A stretch of 64,000 nt of DNA, taken from NCBI GenBank assembly GCA_003526375.1, contig DPDG01000052.1:1-64000 (forward strand), read 5' to 3'. Under the pieces are notes generated by a model, which did not search any database, was not told where the DNA came from, and saw only the letters and a program-made list of their open reading frames with translations. The DNA is from Lentisphaeria bacterium. Its GTDB lineage: Bacteria > Verrucomicrobiota > Lentisphaeria > Victivallales > UBA1829. Below are positions 46,001 to 53,673 of this stretch, one piece after another (positions within the stretch are counted from its first letter, which is position 1; each line of letters starts with the position of its first letter). A program made the translations under genes and the position numbers.

Positions 46001-46830
46001 CTCTCGCGGTCCGCACACAGAGCGGCAGGGCGCCGGAGCAACTGATCCTCGACAACCGGAATGCGTCGTCCGTCCGTCTGACTCCGCTGAAACGCTTTAT
46101 CGCGGCGGAGCTCCGGACCCGTTCCCTGAATCCCGACTGGATCGCCGCCCAGCAGAATGAGAATTATGCGGGGGCGCGGATGATTGCGCGAACGGTTGAC
46201 AATCTCTGGGGCTGGCAGTCGGTGACGCCGGAGAATATCGATCCTTCTCAATGGAACGAGCTGTATGAGGTGTATCAGAAGGACCGTTACCGGCTTGGGC
46301 TCCGCAGGTTTTTCCAGCAGGAGAACGCATGGGCGGAACAGTCGGTTTCCGCGCGGATGCTGGAAGCGGTCCGAAAAGAGTTCTGGAATGCCCCGCAGCA
46401 AATCAGGACGGAGCTGGCACGGAATTATGCACAGAGCGTGATCGACAACGGCGTTGCCTGCTGCGATCACACCTGCAACAATCCGCTTCTGCATCAGATG
46501 GTGGTCAACCTGATCTCGGTCCCCGGAGTAATGACGCCGGAAAGTGTCGCGAAGTTCCAGATTGCCGTGGAACGTGCGGCTGCGCGGGAGCTTTCGGAGC
46601 AGATACGGGAACGCCGCAGCCGGCAGGCTGGTTTGAAACAGTCACCGCCGCAGCAGGAGAGTGCGCCCCGCCGGAGCCCGGAACTGCATCCGGTCAAAGG
46701 GTATAAGATGAAAGAGGCGCATGATGACAAAACGCGGATGAGTTCTTCCGGCATCCGCTGGGCGTCCATTCTGGCATTGCTGGCGCTGACAGGAGTCTTT
46801 CTTGCCGGGACACGGCAGGAAAGACAATAA
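43006..46830 (+). CDS. Exported, membrane-anchored CobN/Mg-chelatase H-like protein (HmuS-like)
   Basis: 1274 residues from ATG 43006 (GGAGGA 5 bp upstream). Residues 1-19 are a signal peptide (LLVLLMLFAFSLCAAEK) and about 1248-1267 a C-terminal TM (WASILALLALTGVFLAG), so the body is outside the cytoplasm. CobN-family landmarks: VIHLGRHGSQEWLPGKQLGL, LYPYISDGIGEGILVKRRGA, YGVTDIDDMFQYLGGLSLAV and GVACCDHTCNNPLLHQMV. Normal CobN is cytoplasmic and inserts cobalt with CobST, absent here. This topology and its T-U-V neighbours match HmuS, reported to remove iron from haem. Substrate here is inferred. Confidence 0.85.
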   Translation: MRTLLVLLMLFAFSLCAAEKRVLYLAGESNAAAAKRAFRDMKLPEPIRFLVIPDASDRRLLETEIAGADLIIANGLVPEFRDALAASARLGKTKIHLLGTEHLRPRIPQKLLGHIVFPMEKGVAEYRSNLSPRNMRNLILYLIHKELDSTVAFEPPQVRAKAGLIDPFTGKSYSSYRAYRKERPEVNRNGRAVVMIYSAGNTPEETALLRPLADALEKRGIETTYAFGDEVMLIRNFLLDGNGKSRFDIAIAFSFKFKAGLGEPLKKALSDLDIPVVNALKLYRQTSEEWERSVQGMNNFSVAFAMIAPEVSGLIEPTLLTGRRMENGVMKDFPMSGNMERLADRVAKWVSLRKKANREKRVALFFYHPEGGKQSIGASYLNVPRSIVNIVRALHRNGYHSGGLETLDEKALTDRLIAGVRNVGSWAPGELDELLKAGTYAEVPFEQYRRWFSELPQAFRDSVVQEWGTPEDSTIMTKNGRFIIPVLLRGNLAVLPEPMRGYLGDVNKLYHSRTLAPPHQYVAVYLYLRHVFRADAVIHLGRHGSQEWLPGKQLGLSEACAPAVLGGDMVSLYPYISDGIGEGILVKRRGAGVILSHLTPVLGSAGMQSEQRKLAALIQDYQSADPNRKNAVFAELKKAAESGGFLRDAGIARLNTENLHQLQHYLEDLLQSALPFGLHSYGASPDRKELERILELSGKKGKERERLRSLLLRSGSDELDSLLAGLAGRFIPPGLSGDPVRSPESLPVGRNFYGFDPDKFPTRAAFANARKAVEKLIADYRAAHDGAYPANTAIVLWAGESVRTGGLNESIFLHLIGMEPEWDENGRIRNFRPVPAARLKRPRLDVTVTTSGAYRDQFAGLLAKLDAAQRAAAKLTDVENFLAAHNRASVRELVRQGAAEAEAVRQASRRIYFPAPGTYGVGVNRLAGASGVWESNTEIAQVYLERMSHGVNADGTLGEAGNGLRAQLKTASVVLHSRSSTLYGVTDIDDMFQYLGGLSLAVRTQSGRAPEQLILDNRNASSVRLTPLKRFIAAELRTRSLNPDWIAAQQNENYAGARMIARTVDNLWGWQSVTPENIDPSQWNELYEVYQKDRYRLGLRRFFQQENAWAEQSVSARMLEAVRKEFWNAPQQIRTELARNYAQSVIDNGVACCDHTCNNPLLHQMVVNLISVPGVMTPESVAKFQIAVERAAARELSEQIRERRSRQAGLKQSPPQQESAPRRSPELHPVKGYKMKEAHDDKTRMSSSGIRWASILALLALTGVFLAGTRQERQ

Positions 46831-46850
46831 TGTTCTTTTTTTGAACGGTC

Positions 46851-47756
46851 TTATTTGACGGCAAGCATTCTTTCAATCGGCAGGACTGCACGTGCCATCA
46901 GTTCCGGCGGCAGTTCGATCACATTGCGCATCTCCGCAAGTGCGTCTGCGACCTCCTGAAGCGTGATTTTCTTCATGTTCGGGCAGAGCATTTCCGGTTT
47001 CAGCGGGAAAAATTCCTTTTCCGGATTCTCTTTTGCAAGACGGTGCAGAATCCCGGTTTCCGTGCCGATGATGAACTGCCTGTCCGCCGATTCGCGCACG
47101 AAACGGAGAATTCCGCCGGTGCTGAGCGCTTCATCCGCCTCCGCCACGATTTCCGGACGGCATTCCGGATGCACCAGGACTTTTGCCTCCGGATGCATCC
47201 TGCGCGCCTCGCGGATCATTTCCACGGTCACTTTATTGTGCGTCGGGCAGAATCCCTGCCAGAGCTCCATGGGGCGGTTCAGCTTGTTCATCATGTTTGC
47301 ACCGAGATTGCGGTCCGGCAGGAACATGATTTTTTTGTCCGCGGGAATGGAGCGGATGATTTTTTCCGCATTGCCGGATGTGCAGCAGATATCGACCTGC
47401 GCCTTGACTTCGGCGGTGCTGTTCACATACGCCACGAGAACCGTGTCCGGATTCGCCTTTTTGTATGCGGCGACTTCCGACGGGTCCGCCATATCCGCCA
47501 TCGGACAGCCGGAATAGAGATTGGGCAGGAGAACGGTGGAGTGCGGAGAGAGCAGTTTTGCGGTTTCCGCCATGAAACGGACTCCGCAGAAAACGATGAC
47601 CCCTGCCTTGAGTTCTTTGGCTTTGATGCTCAGTTCAAGGGAATCGCCCGTGAAATCGGCAATGTCCTGAATATCGCTGGTGACATAATTGTGGGCGAGT
47701 ATGACGGCATTGCGCTCCTTGCGCAGTGTCGCAATTTCTTCTGCAAGTGTCAACAT
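46851..47756 (-). CDS. nadA: Quinolinate synthase
   Basis: 301 residues. Landmarks ILAHNYVTSDIQDIADFTGD, VFCGVRFMAETAKLL, and three Fe-S cysteines in NLYSGCPMADMA, VHPECRPEI and EMLCPNMKKI. It condenses iminoaspartate with dihydroxyacetone phosphate to quinolinate for NAD synthesis. No nadB or nadC is adjacent. It is divergent from hydE across 116 bp. Confidence 0.95.
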   Translation of the reverse strand: MLTLAEEIATLRKERNAVILAHNYVTSDIQDIADFTGDSLELSIKAKELKAGVIVFCGVRFMAETAKLLSPHSTVLLPNLYSGCPMADMADPSEVAAYKKANPDTVLVAYVNSTAEVKAQVDICCTSGNAEKIIRSIPADKKIMFLPDRNLGANMMNKLNRPMELWQGFCPTHNKVTVEMIREARRMHPEAKVLVHPECRPEIVAEADEALSTGGILRFVRESADRQFIIGTETGILHRLAKENPEKEFFPLKPEMLCPNMKKITLQEVADALAEMRNVIELPPELMARAVLPIERMLAVK

Positions 47757-47872
47757 GGTTCATTCCCCTGCATTGTTTACGGTTTTCCGGTAATATACTC
47801 CTTGAAAAGAAAATTAAAAGCTGTATTTTATATTTCACGACTATTTCGGTAATATTTGGAAGGAGGTGCCCC

Positions 47873-48922
47873 GTGACCGATCATGAACTCGAAAGACTGC
47901 TCAGCCTGACTGATCCCGGCGAGCTTCGCCGTCTTTATGACGACGCCTATCAGATGAAACTGAAATACATCGGGAAGAAAGTAAGCATCCGCGGCCTGAT
48001 CGAGATCAGCAACATCTGCCGGAAAAACTGTTATTACTGCGGTATCCGCAGCGGAAACCGGAATGTGAAGCGGTTTCAGATTTCCAGAGAGGAAATCATC
48101 GAAACCGCATTGTGGGCATACCGTCACCGTTTTGCGTCTCTCGTTCTGCAGTCGGGAGAGATGATGTCGGACGAGTTCACGGAATTTATTGAAAGCATTG
48201 TGCGGGAAATCTGCGCAAAGACGGATCATCAGGCGGGAATCACGCTCTCTCTCGGAGAACAGTCTCCCGAGACCTACCGCCGCTGGAGGGAGGCGGGCGC
48301 GACGCGTTACCTGCTCCGTATCGAGGCGTCCGATCCGGAACTCTATGCGAAACTGCATCCGGCGGATCACAGTTATGAGGCGCGTGTGGCGTGCCTGCGT
48401 TCTTTGCGCGAACTGGATTATCAGGTCGGGACGGGTGTCATGATCGGGCTGCCCGGACAGACCGTGAAGCATCTGGTGAAAGATCTGCGTTTCTTCCAGG
48501 AGCATGATATTGACATGATCGGCATGGGACCTTATATCCCGCATGAAGATACGCCCCTCGGCGCCGGAATGACCCTCGCGGATGAATACCGGAAACATCA
48601 GTTGGAACTCGGGTTGAAGATGATTGCCTGTGCGAGACTGCTGCTGGAGGATGTGAATATCGCTTCGACGACCGCGCTTCAGGCGCTGGACCCGAAAGGG
48701 CGGGAGCTCGGGCTTCTCGCGGGCGGGAACGTCATCATGCCGAATGTCACGGATACTTCATACAGAAAAAGTTACCAGCTTTACGCCGGAAAGCCTGGAA
48801 TCAATGAAAGTTCGGATCAGAGTATTGCCGCACTGACCCGGAGTATTGACGCCGTCGGGGAAACGATCCTGTGGGATGTCCGGGGGGACTCAAAACACTA
48901 CTTCCGCAGGCATGGAAGATAG
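47873..48922 (+). CDS. hydE: [FeFe]-hydrogenase H-cluster radical SAM maturase HydE
   Basis: 349 residues from GTG 47873, 5 bp after AAGGAGGTG; the open frame upstream has no comparable site. Radical SAM cluster motif NICRKNCYYCGIRSGN (C-x3-C-x2-C), then SGEMMSDEFTEFI, RIEASDPELYAKLHP, VGTGVMIGLPGQT and MGPYIPHEDTPLGAG. It makes part of the H-cluster diiron ligand. HydF and HydG are not in the window, so maturation genes are scattered. An Rrf2 regulator faces it 6 bp beyond its stop. Confidence 0.93.
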   Translation: MTDHELERLLSLTDPGELRRLYDDAYQMKLKYIGKKVSIRGLIEISNICRKNCYYCGIRSGNRNVKRFQISREEIIETALWAYRHRFASLVLQSGEMMSDEFTEFIESIVREICAKTDHQAGITLSLGEQSPETYRRWREAGATRYLLRIEASDPELYAKLHPADHSYEARVACLRSLRELDYQVGTGVMIGLPGQTVKHLVKDLRFFQEHDIDMIGMGPYIPHEDTPLGAGMTLADEYRKHQLELGLKMIACARLLLEDVNIASTTALQALDPKGRELGLLAGGNVIMPNVTDTSYRKSYQLYAGKPGINESSDQSIAALTRSIDAVGETILWDVRGDSKHYFRRHGR

Positions 48923-48928
48923 GCGGAG

Positions 48929-49375
48929 TCAGATGCAGTAATCGAAATACTCGCTTCCTTCGTGTTTCTCCCTGTATTTTTCGATGATGTCCTGAAGTGT
49001 GATTTTCGCCATGCTCCGGCGGATTTCCTCGTTCAGGGTACACCAGATTTCCCGCGCGGCGCACTCCTCTGTGACGTTGCATGATTTCGGGTGGCAGACG
49101 CAGTTGACGATGGATACGGGGCCCTCCATGACTTCAAGTATTTCAAGGAGAGTCAGGTTCTTCGGATACCGTGCGATCCGGTATCCGCCTTTTGCGCCGC
49201 GAATGGATTTGACCATTCCCGCTTTGCGTAATTTGATGATGAGGCGGCTGATATATTTTTCGGATATCTGCTGCGAGTCCGCGATCTGGTGGATCATGCG
49301 CGGTTTTGCACCGGCATTCAGAGCCAGGTCCAGCATAATGCGCAGCCCGTATCTTCCCTTCGTTGAAATTTTCAT
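48929..49375 (-). CDS. Rrf2-family transcriptional regulator
   Basis: 148 residues. Winged-helix start MKISTKGRYGLRIMLDLAL, then ISEKYISRLIIKLRKAGMVK and SIRGAKGGYRIAR. The loop has CVCHPKSCNVTEECA, and a further Cys in REIWC, giving several candidate Fe-S ligands as in IscR/NsrR. It probably senses iron-sulfur status or redox. It is convergent with hydE; it may control its own and nearby Fe-S genes. Confidence 0.9.
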   Translation of the reverse strand: MKISTKGRYGLRIMLDLALNAGAKPRMIHQIADSQQISEKYISRLIIKLRKAGMVKSIRGAKGGYRIARYPKNLTLLEILEVMEGPVSIVNCVCHPKSCNVTEECAAREIWCTLNEEIRRSMAKITLQDIIEKYREKHEGSEYFDYCI

Positions 49376-49533
49376 GAATGCACTCCCCGGTAAATCATGC
49401 TTTTCCGGCTGTTAATATGGCTGGAATCCATGATTTTGCAACCGGAATGTGAAATAAAAACAGGAATAAAATCTCTGTGGCGGCACGCTGTTTCCGCTTC
49501 CGGTATGGAGCGGGCTCGAAATGCGGCATGAAA

Positions 49534-51504
49534 TCAGCCGGCATTGCCGAGCAGGGCGGCAAACTTGTGACGGTCCTCATCCGGCGCAATGACCGCAAGC
49601 AGGTCGCCGTCAAGGAAAATGAATTTTTCATCCGGATTCGGGATCATGTCATTGCCGCGGATCACGCCCACGATATGTATGTTGCCGATCTCTTTGAATT
49701 TGCCGGAGAATGTGCGGTTGGCAAGCTCGGAATCCCTGCCGATCTCCATCCACTTGAAATCCACCATGCTGACGAAAGAACTCAGATTGTCGCTCCGCTT
49801 TGCATCGCTTTGGCTCAGCATCAGCGGCGTGGAATACTGATCGCGCATCTTCTGAAGATTGTTCTGTATCTGGACCATGGAATAATCGAGTTTGTGAAGC
49901 GCAAGACGCGAGAGGTCCAGCCCGAGCTCAAAGACGGGGCGCATGACATCGAATACCTTATATTCATGCATTGCGTCCGCCTCTTCCTGAGAGTAAGCCT
50001 GCGAGACGATCTTGATATCGGGATTCAGAAGGCGCGCATTGCGTATGATATCCGTATTGACTTTGAATTCCTGTGCTGCCGCGATAATCATTCTGGCTCG
50101 TCCGACCGCCGCCGCTTTCAGGATCACCTCCTCCGATGGAGAGCCGAAAATACATTCAAAGCCGTCTTTGCGCATGTCGTTGAACAGGAAATAATTCGGT
50201 TCTATGATGATGTAAGGCAGCTCGAAATGTTCCATCACCTTTGCAACCACACGCTGGACACGCCCGCCTCCGGCGAGTATGATGTGATTCGTCAAAGCCG
50301 GTTCCGGCATGTTGAATGTGTTCATGACTGCGGTCGGGAAATGTTTCCGGAGGTATTCATACGCGGGAGTCGTGAGTGAGGAGACCGGCGGACCGAGCAC
50401 CATGGAGCAGATCACGGTGCAGAGCATCAGCATATAAAGATCCTGCGTAAGAATTCCCGCCGCATAACCGGAGCTGAGGACGATGAATGCGATTTCCGAG
50501 GTCGGGAACATGCCGAAGAACATGGCGGCGGGGATTACATTGCGGTATTTGAACAGCCATGCGAGAACCGCAAGGAAAAACGTGCGACTGAGCCCCGTGA
50601 GCACGACCAGCAGCAGGATCATCCAGAAATGTTTCATCAGGAACGGGACATTCATCAACATGCCGATGGAAACGAAAAACAGCATGCTGAACAGGTCACG
50701 CACCGGGAGCATCTCGTAAAGCGCTTTCTTGCCGTAATCGGAACCGTTCAGCAGAATTCCCGCCATGAATGCGCCGAAAGAGAATGTCAGGCACATCTTG
50801 TCCGCAAGAAAACCGATTCCCAGGCTGATGACCGTCACGCAAAGCAGGAACAGCTCCTGTGAATTCCACGAGGAGACGTGCCGCAGGATTGGCGGAATGA
50901 TGCGCGGTCCGACCAGAAACAGCACCGTGACGAATGCAGCGCCGATCCCGACCGGTTTCAGGGCGTTCATGAAGCCTTCGTTCAGGTTGTTGGCGTTCAT
51001 GAGGAGCACCATCAGAGGAATGACGATCAGGTCCTGAACCAGCGAAACACCGATCATGGAGCGTCCGGAGAGCGTCATCATACGGTTGTGCATGGTCAGG
51101 CTCTTGAGCACGACTGCGGTACTGGTGGAAACGAATGCGGCGCTGGCGAACAATGCAGGGTAGCCGGCAATACCGAAAAAGCCTTTCAGAATGCCGAAAA
51201 CACACAGGAGCGTGGCGAAAACCTGAATGATCGAACCCCAGACCGCCAGCTTCCTGACAGGGCGGATGTCGTCAAGCGAGAACTCAAGCCCCATGGAGAA
51301 AAGAAGCAGCGCCACGCCGATATCGGAGAGCCCCTGCAACTGATTCTGGTCGATGACGACCCCGTTTGCCCCGCTGTTGATGAGGCTGATCGTGACTCCG
51401 GCGAGGATATATCCGAGCAGGAGAGGCTGTCCGAGGCGTTTTGCGATCCCGCCTCCGATCAGCCCTCCGATCAGGATTGCCAGAAGTGCCGTTACGATGC
51501 TCAT
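49534..51504 (-). CDS. Monovalent cation:proton antiporter, CPA2 (KefB-type) with TrkA domain
   Basis: 656 residues. About 12 TM segments (start LLAILIGGLIGGGIAKRLGQ; GLEFSLDDIRPVRKLAVWGS), then a TrkA-N/RCK domain (HIILAGGGRVQRVVAKVMEH, AVGRARMIIAAAQEFK) and a TrkA-C domain (FSGKFKEIGNIHIVGVIRG, FLDGDLLAVIAPDEDR). It should exchange K+ or Na+ for protons. The RCK nucleotide site GGGRVQRV looks intact. Confidence 0.92.
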   Translation of the reverse strand: MSIVTALLAILIGGLIGGGIAKRLGQPLLLGYILAGVTISLINSGANGVVIDQNQLQGLSDIGVALLLFSMGLEFSLDDIRPVRKLAVWGSIIQVFATLLCVFGILKGFFGIAGYPALFASAAFVSTSTAVVLKSLTMHNRMMTLSGRSMIGVSLVQDLIVIPLMVLLMNANNLNEGFMNALKPVGIGAAFVTVLFLVGPRIIPPILRHVSSWNSQELFLLCVTVISLGIGFLADKMCLTFSFGAFMAGILLNGSDYGKKALYEMLPVRDLFSMLFFVSIGMLMNVPFLMKHFWMILLLVVLTGLSRTFFLAVLAWLFKYRNVIPAAMFFGMFPTSEIAFIVLSSGYAAGILTQDLYMLMLCTVICSMVLGPPVSSLTTPAYEYLRKHFPTAVMNTFNMPEPALTNHIILAGGGRVQRVVAKVMEHFELPYIIIEPNYFLFNDMRKDGFECIFGSPSEEVILKAAAVGRARMIIAAAQEFKVNTDIIRNARLLNPDIKIVSQAYSQEEADAMHEYKVFDVMRPVFELGLDLSRLALHKLDYSMVQIQNNLQKMRDQYSTPLMLSQSDAKRSDNLSSFVSMVDFKWMEIGRDSELANRTFSGKFKEIGNIHIVGVIRGNDMIPNPDEKFIFLDGDLLAVIAPDEDRHKFAALLGNAG

Positions 51505-51565
51505 TTGCTATGGGGTGTTCATTTCTGCCGTTTGCAATAAAACAACGGGGGGAAGCTCATGCTTC

Positions 51566-53524
51566 TCATCCCACGGCGATTCCGCTGGGGAAATCGCCGC
51601 CGTCGATGGTCGCAAGCTTGAGCGTGTCGCCGGTTTTTGCAGCGAGAAGCATTCCGAATGACTCGATGCCGCGGATTTTCGCCGGTTTGAGGTTTGCCAC
51701 GACAATGATGATCTTGCCGACCAGTTCCTCCGGCCTGTAATGTTTCGCAATACCGGAAACGATTTGGCGGGTTTCATTGCCGAGCTCGATTTTGAGCTTG
51801 AGAAGCTTGTCCGCGCCTTCCACCTTTTCCGCCTCCAGGACTTTTGCCGTCTTCAGCTGCGTCTTGAAGAATTCGTCAATCGTGACCATATTTTCTCCGA
51901 CGGCAACGGTTTCCGTCCTGACCGCCTCCGGTTTCGGCTTTGCCTTCTTGCCTTCCGCCTTGAGCTGTGCCATCGGATCTTCGATGACGATTCTCGGAAA
52001 GAGCGCCTCGATGTCATGCACCTGCGTGCCGAATTCGAGTGTGCCCCACTTTTCGAGACGCCCGCTGAAATCGGATTTTGCCGCGATGTCTTCGGGCAGT
52101 CCGAGTTTCATGCGGAACTCTTTCATTTTGCAGGGCATGACCGGAAGCAGGAGGCCCGATACAATGCGCAGGGTTTCGGACGCAGTGTAAAGAACCGTCG
52201 CCAAACGCTCCATGTTGCCCTGTTTGGCAAGGGTCCACGGAGCGGTTTTCTCCATATAGCGGTTTGCCGCGCGGACTACGTTCATGACGTGTTCAAGCCC
52301 GCGGTCGATTTTCATGTTTTCGACCGCATTGCGCATGAGCCCGATGGAGGCGATCGCCTGATCCTTGAGTTCCAGATCGACGTCCTCAAGATTGCCCGGC
52401 CTGGGCACGCGCCCGTCGAAATATTTGATCGTGAGCTTGACTGCGCGGCTCAGCATGTTGCCGAGGTCGTTGGCAAGATCGCTGTTGTAACGCTTGATGA
52501 AAGACGCCTGCGTGAACGAGGCGTCGCTTCCGAGCACCATTTCCGCCATGAGGCAGTAACGGAACGCGTCCACGCCGAAAAGATTCATCATGTCCATCGG
52601 GTTGACGACGTTGCCGAGCGACTTGCTCATTTTGTCCTGTCCGCTGAGCCACCAGCCGTGTGCGAAAATGGATTTCGGCATCGGGAGTCCCATTGCCTTG
52701 AGCATCGTGGGCCAGTAGACGGTATGCGTGGTCAGGATGTCCTTGCCGATCAGGTGATGTGCGCCGGACCACCATTTGCGGAACTTCTCATCGTCCGTGC
52801 CGTAGCCGATGGCGGAAATGTAGTTGATCAGCGCGTCGAACCAGACGTAGCAGACATAATCCTTGTCGAACGGGAGCTCAATTCCCCAGGACAGACGCGA
52901 TTTCGGGCGCGAGATGCAGAGGTCTCCCAGCGGTTTGCGGAGAAAGCCGAGGGTCTCGTTGGAACGGTATTCCGGCATGATGAATCCCGGATGCGTCTTG
53001 ATGTAATCAATAAGCCAGTCCTGATACTGACTCATTCTGAAGAAATAGTTGGATTCTACCAGTTTGGTCGTCGGGCGCCTGCATTCGGGGCAGAGCCCGC
53101 CTTCGAGCAGATCCTTTTCCGTGAAATAACGCTCGCAGGGGACACAGTAATGACCGGTGTACTCCGCCTTGTAGATGAGCCCCTTGTCGAAAAGCTCCTG
53201 AAGAATCTTGCAGACGATTTTCTTATGGCGCTCCTGAGTCGTGCGGATGAAGTCGCTGTTATGGATGCCGAGGCGTTTCCAGAGTTCCTGGAAACGGACC
53301 ACGGTTTCGTCGCAGTGCGCGAGAGGAGCCATGTGGCGCTGTTCCGCTGCTTTCTGTACCTTCTGCCCGTGTTCGTCGGTTCCGGTCAGGAAGAAAGTGT
53401 CCTCTCCCATTGCCGCATGGAAACGGGTCAGGACATCCGCCAGCATGGTTGTGTAGGAGTGTCCTATATGCGGTTTGTCATTGACATAATAGATCGGTGT
53501 GGTTACATAATAGTTTTCAGACAT
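51566..53524 (-). CDS. metG: Methionyl-tRNA synthetase with C-terminal tRNA-binding domain
   Basis: 652 residues from the ATG reading MSENYYVTTPIYYVNDKPHI. HIGH-type motif KPHIGHSY, zinc knuckle CVPCERYF with GLCPECRRP, and KMSKS motif GQDKMSKSLGN are all present. The last 110 residues form an EMAP/Trbp111-like domain (FFKTQLKTAKVLEAEKVEGA). It charges tRNA-Met. Divergent from pepF across 149 bp. GAGAGGAGTCCAAC precedes the start. Confidence 0.96.
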   Translation of the reverse strand: MSENYYVTTPIYYVNDKPHIGHSYTTMLADVLTRFHAAMGEDTFFLTGTDEHGQKVQKAAEQRHMAPLAHCDETVVRFQELWKRLGIHNSDFIRTTQERHKKIVCKILQELFDKGLIYKAEYTGHYCVPCERYFTEKDLLEGGLCPECRRPTTKLVESNYFFRMSQYQDWLIDYIKTHPGFIMPEYRSNETLGFLRKPLGDLCISRPKSRLSWGIELPFDKDYVCYVWFDALINYISAIGYGTDDEKFRKWWSGAHHLIGKDILTTHTVYWPTMLKAMGLPMPKSIFAHGWWLSGQDKMSKSLGNVVNPMDMMNLFGVDAFRYCLMAEMVLGSDASFTQASFIKRYNSDLANDLGNMLSRAVKLTIKYFDGRVPRPGNLEDVDLELKDQAIASIGLMRNAVENMKIDRGLEHVMNVVRAANRYMEKTAPWTLAKQGNMERLATVLYTASETLRIVSGLLLPVMPCKMKEFRMKLGLPEDIAAKSDFSGRLEKWGTLEFGTQVHDIEALFPRIVIEDPMAQLKAEGKKAKPKPEAVRTETVAVGENMVTIDEFFKTQLKTAKVLEAEKVEGADKLLKLKIELGNETRQIVSGIAKHYRPEELVGKIIIVVANLKPAKIRGIESFGMLLAAKTGDTLKLATIDGGDFPSGIAVG

Positions 53525-53673
53525 GTTGGACTCCTCTCTTTTTTCATTGGGCCATAAGTGTTTAATATACTCCTCTTTTGTGTCAGGGGCAAATGAAAAA
53601 GCTTGAAGATTTGGAAACAAACGGTTATATTTCATGAAAATCAATCAGTAATCTAACGAAAGACGGTGAAATA

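Noticed and set aside
45055..46494. 479-codon minus-strand frame over the CobN-like gene
   Set aside because: Shadow frame; the plus-strand protein has conserved CobN motifs throughout.
46832..46846. GTTC-T7-GAAC as terminator of the CobN-like gene
   Set aside because: Only 4 bp of stem with an all-T loop; too weak to call.
51740..53557. 605-codon plus-strand frame antisense to metG
   Set aside because: metG has HIGH, KMSKS and zinc motifs; the antisense product has none and no start signal.
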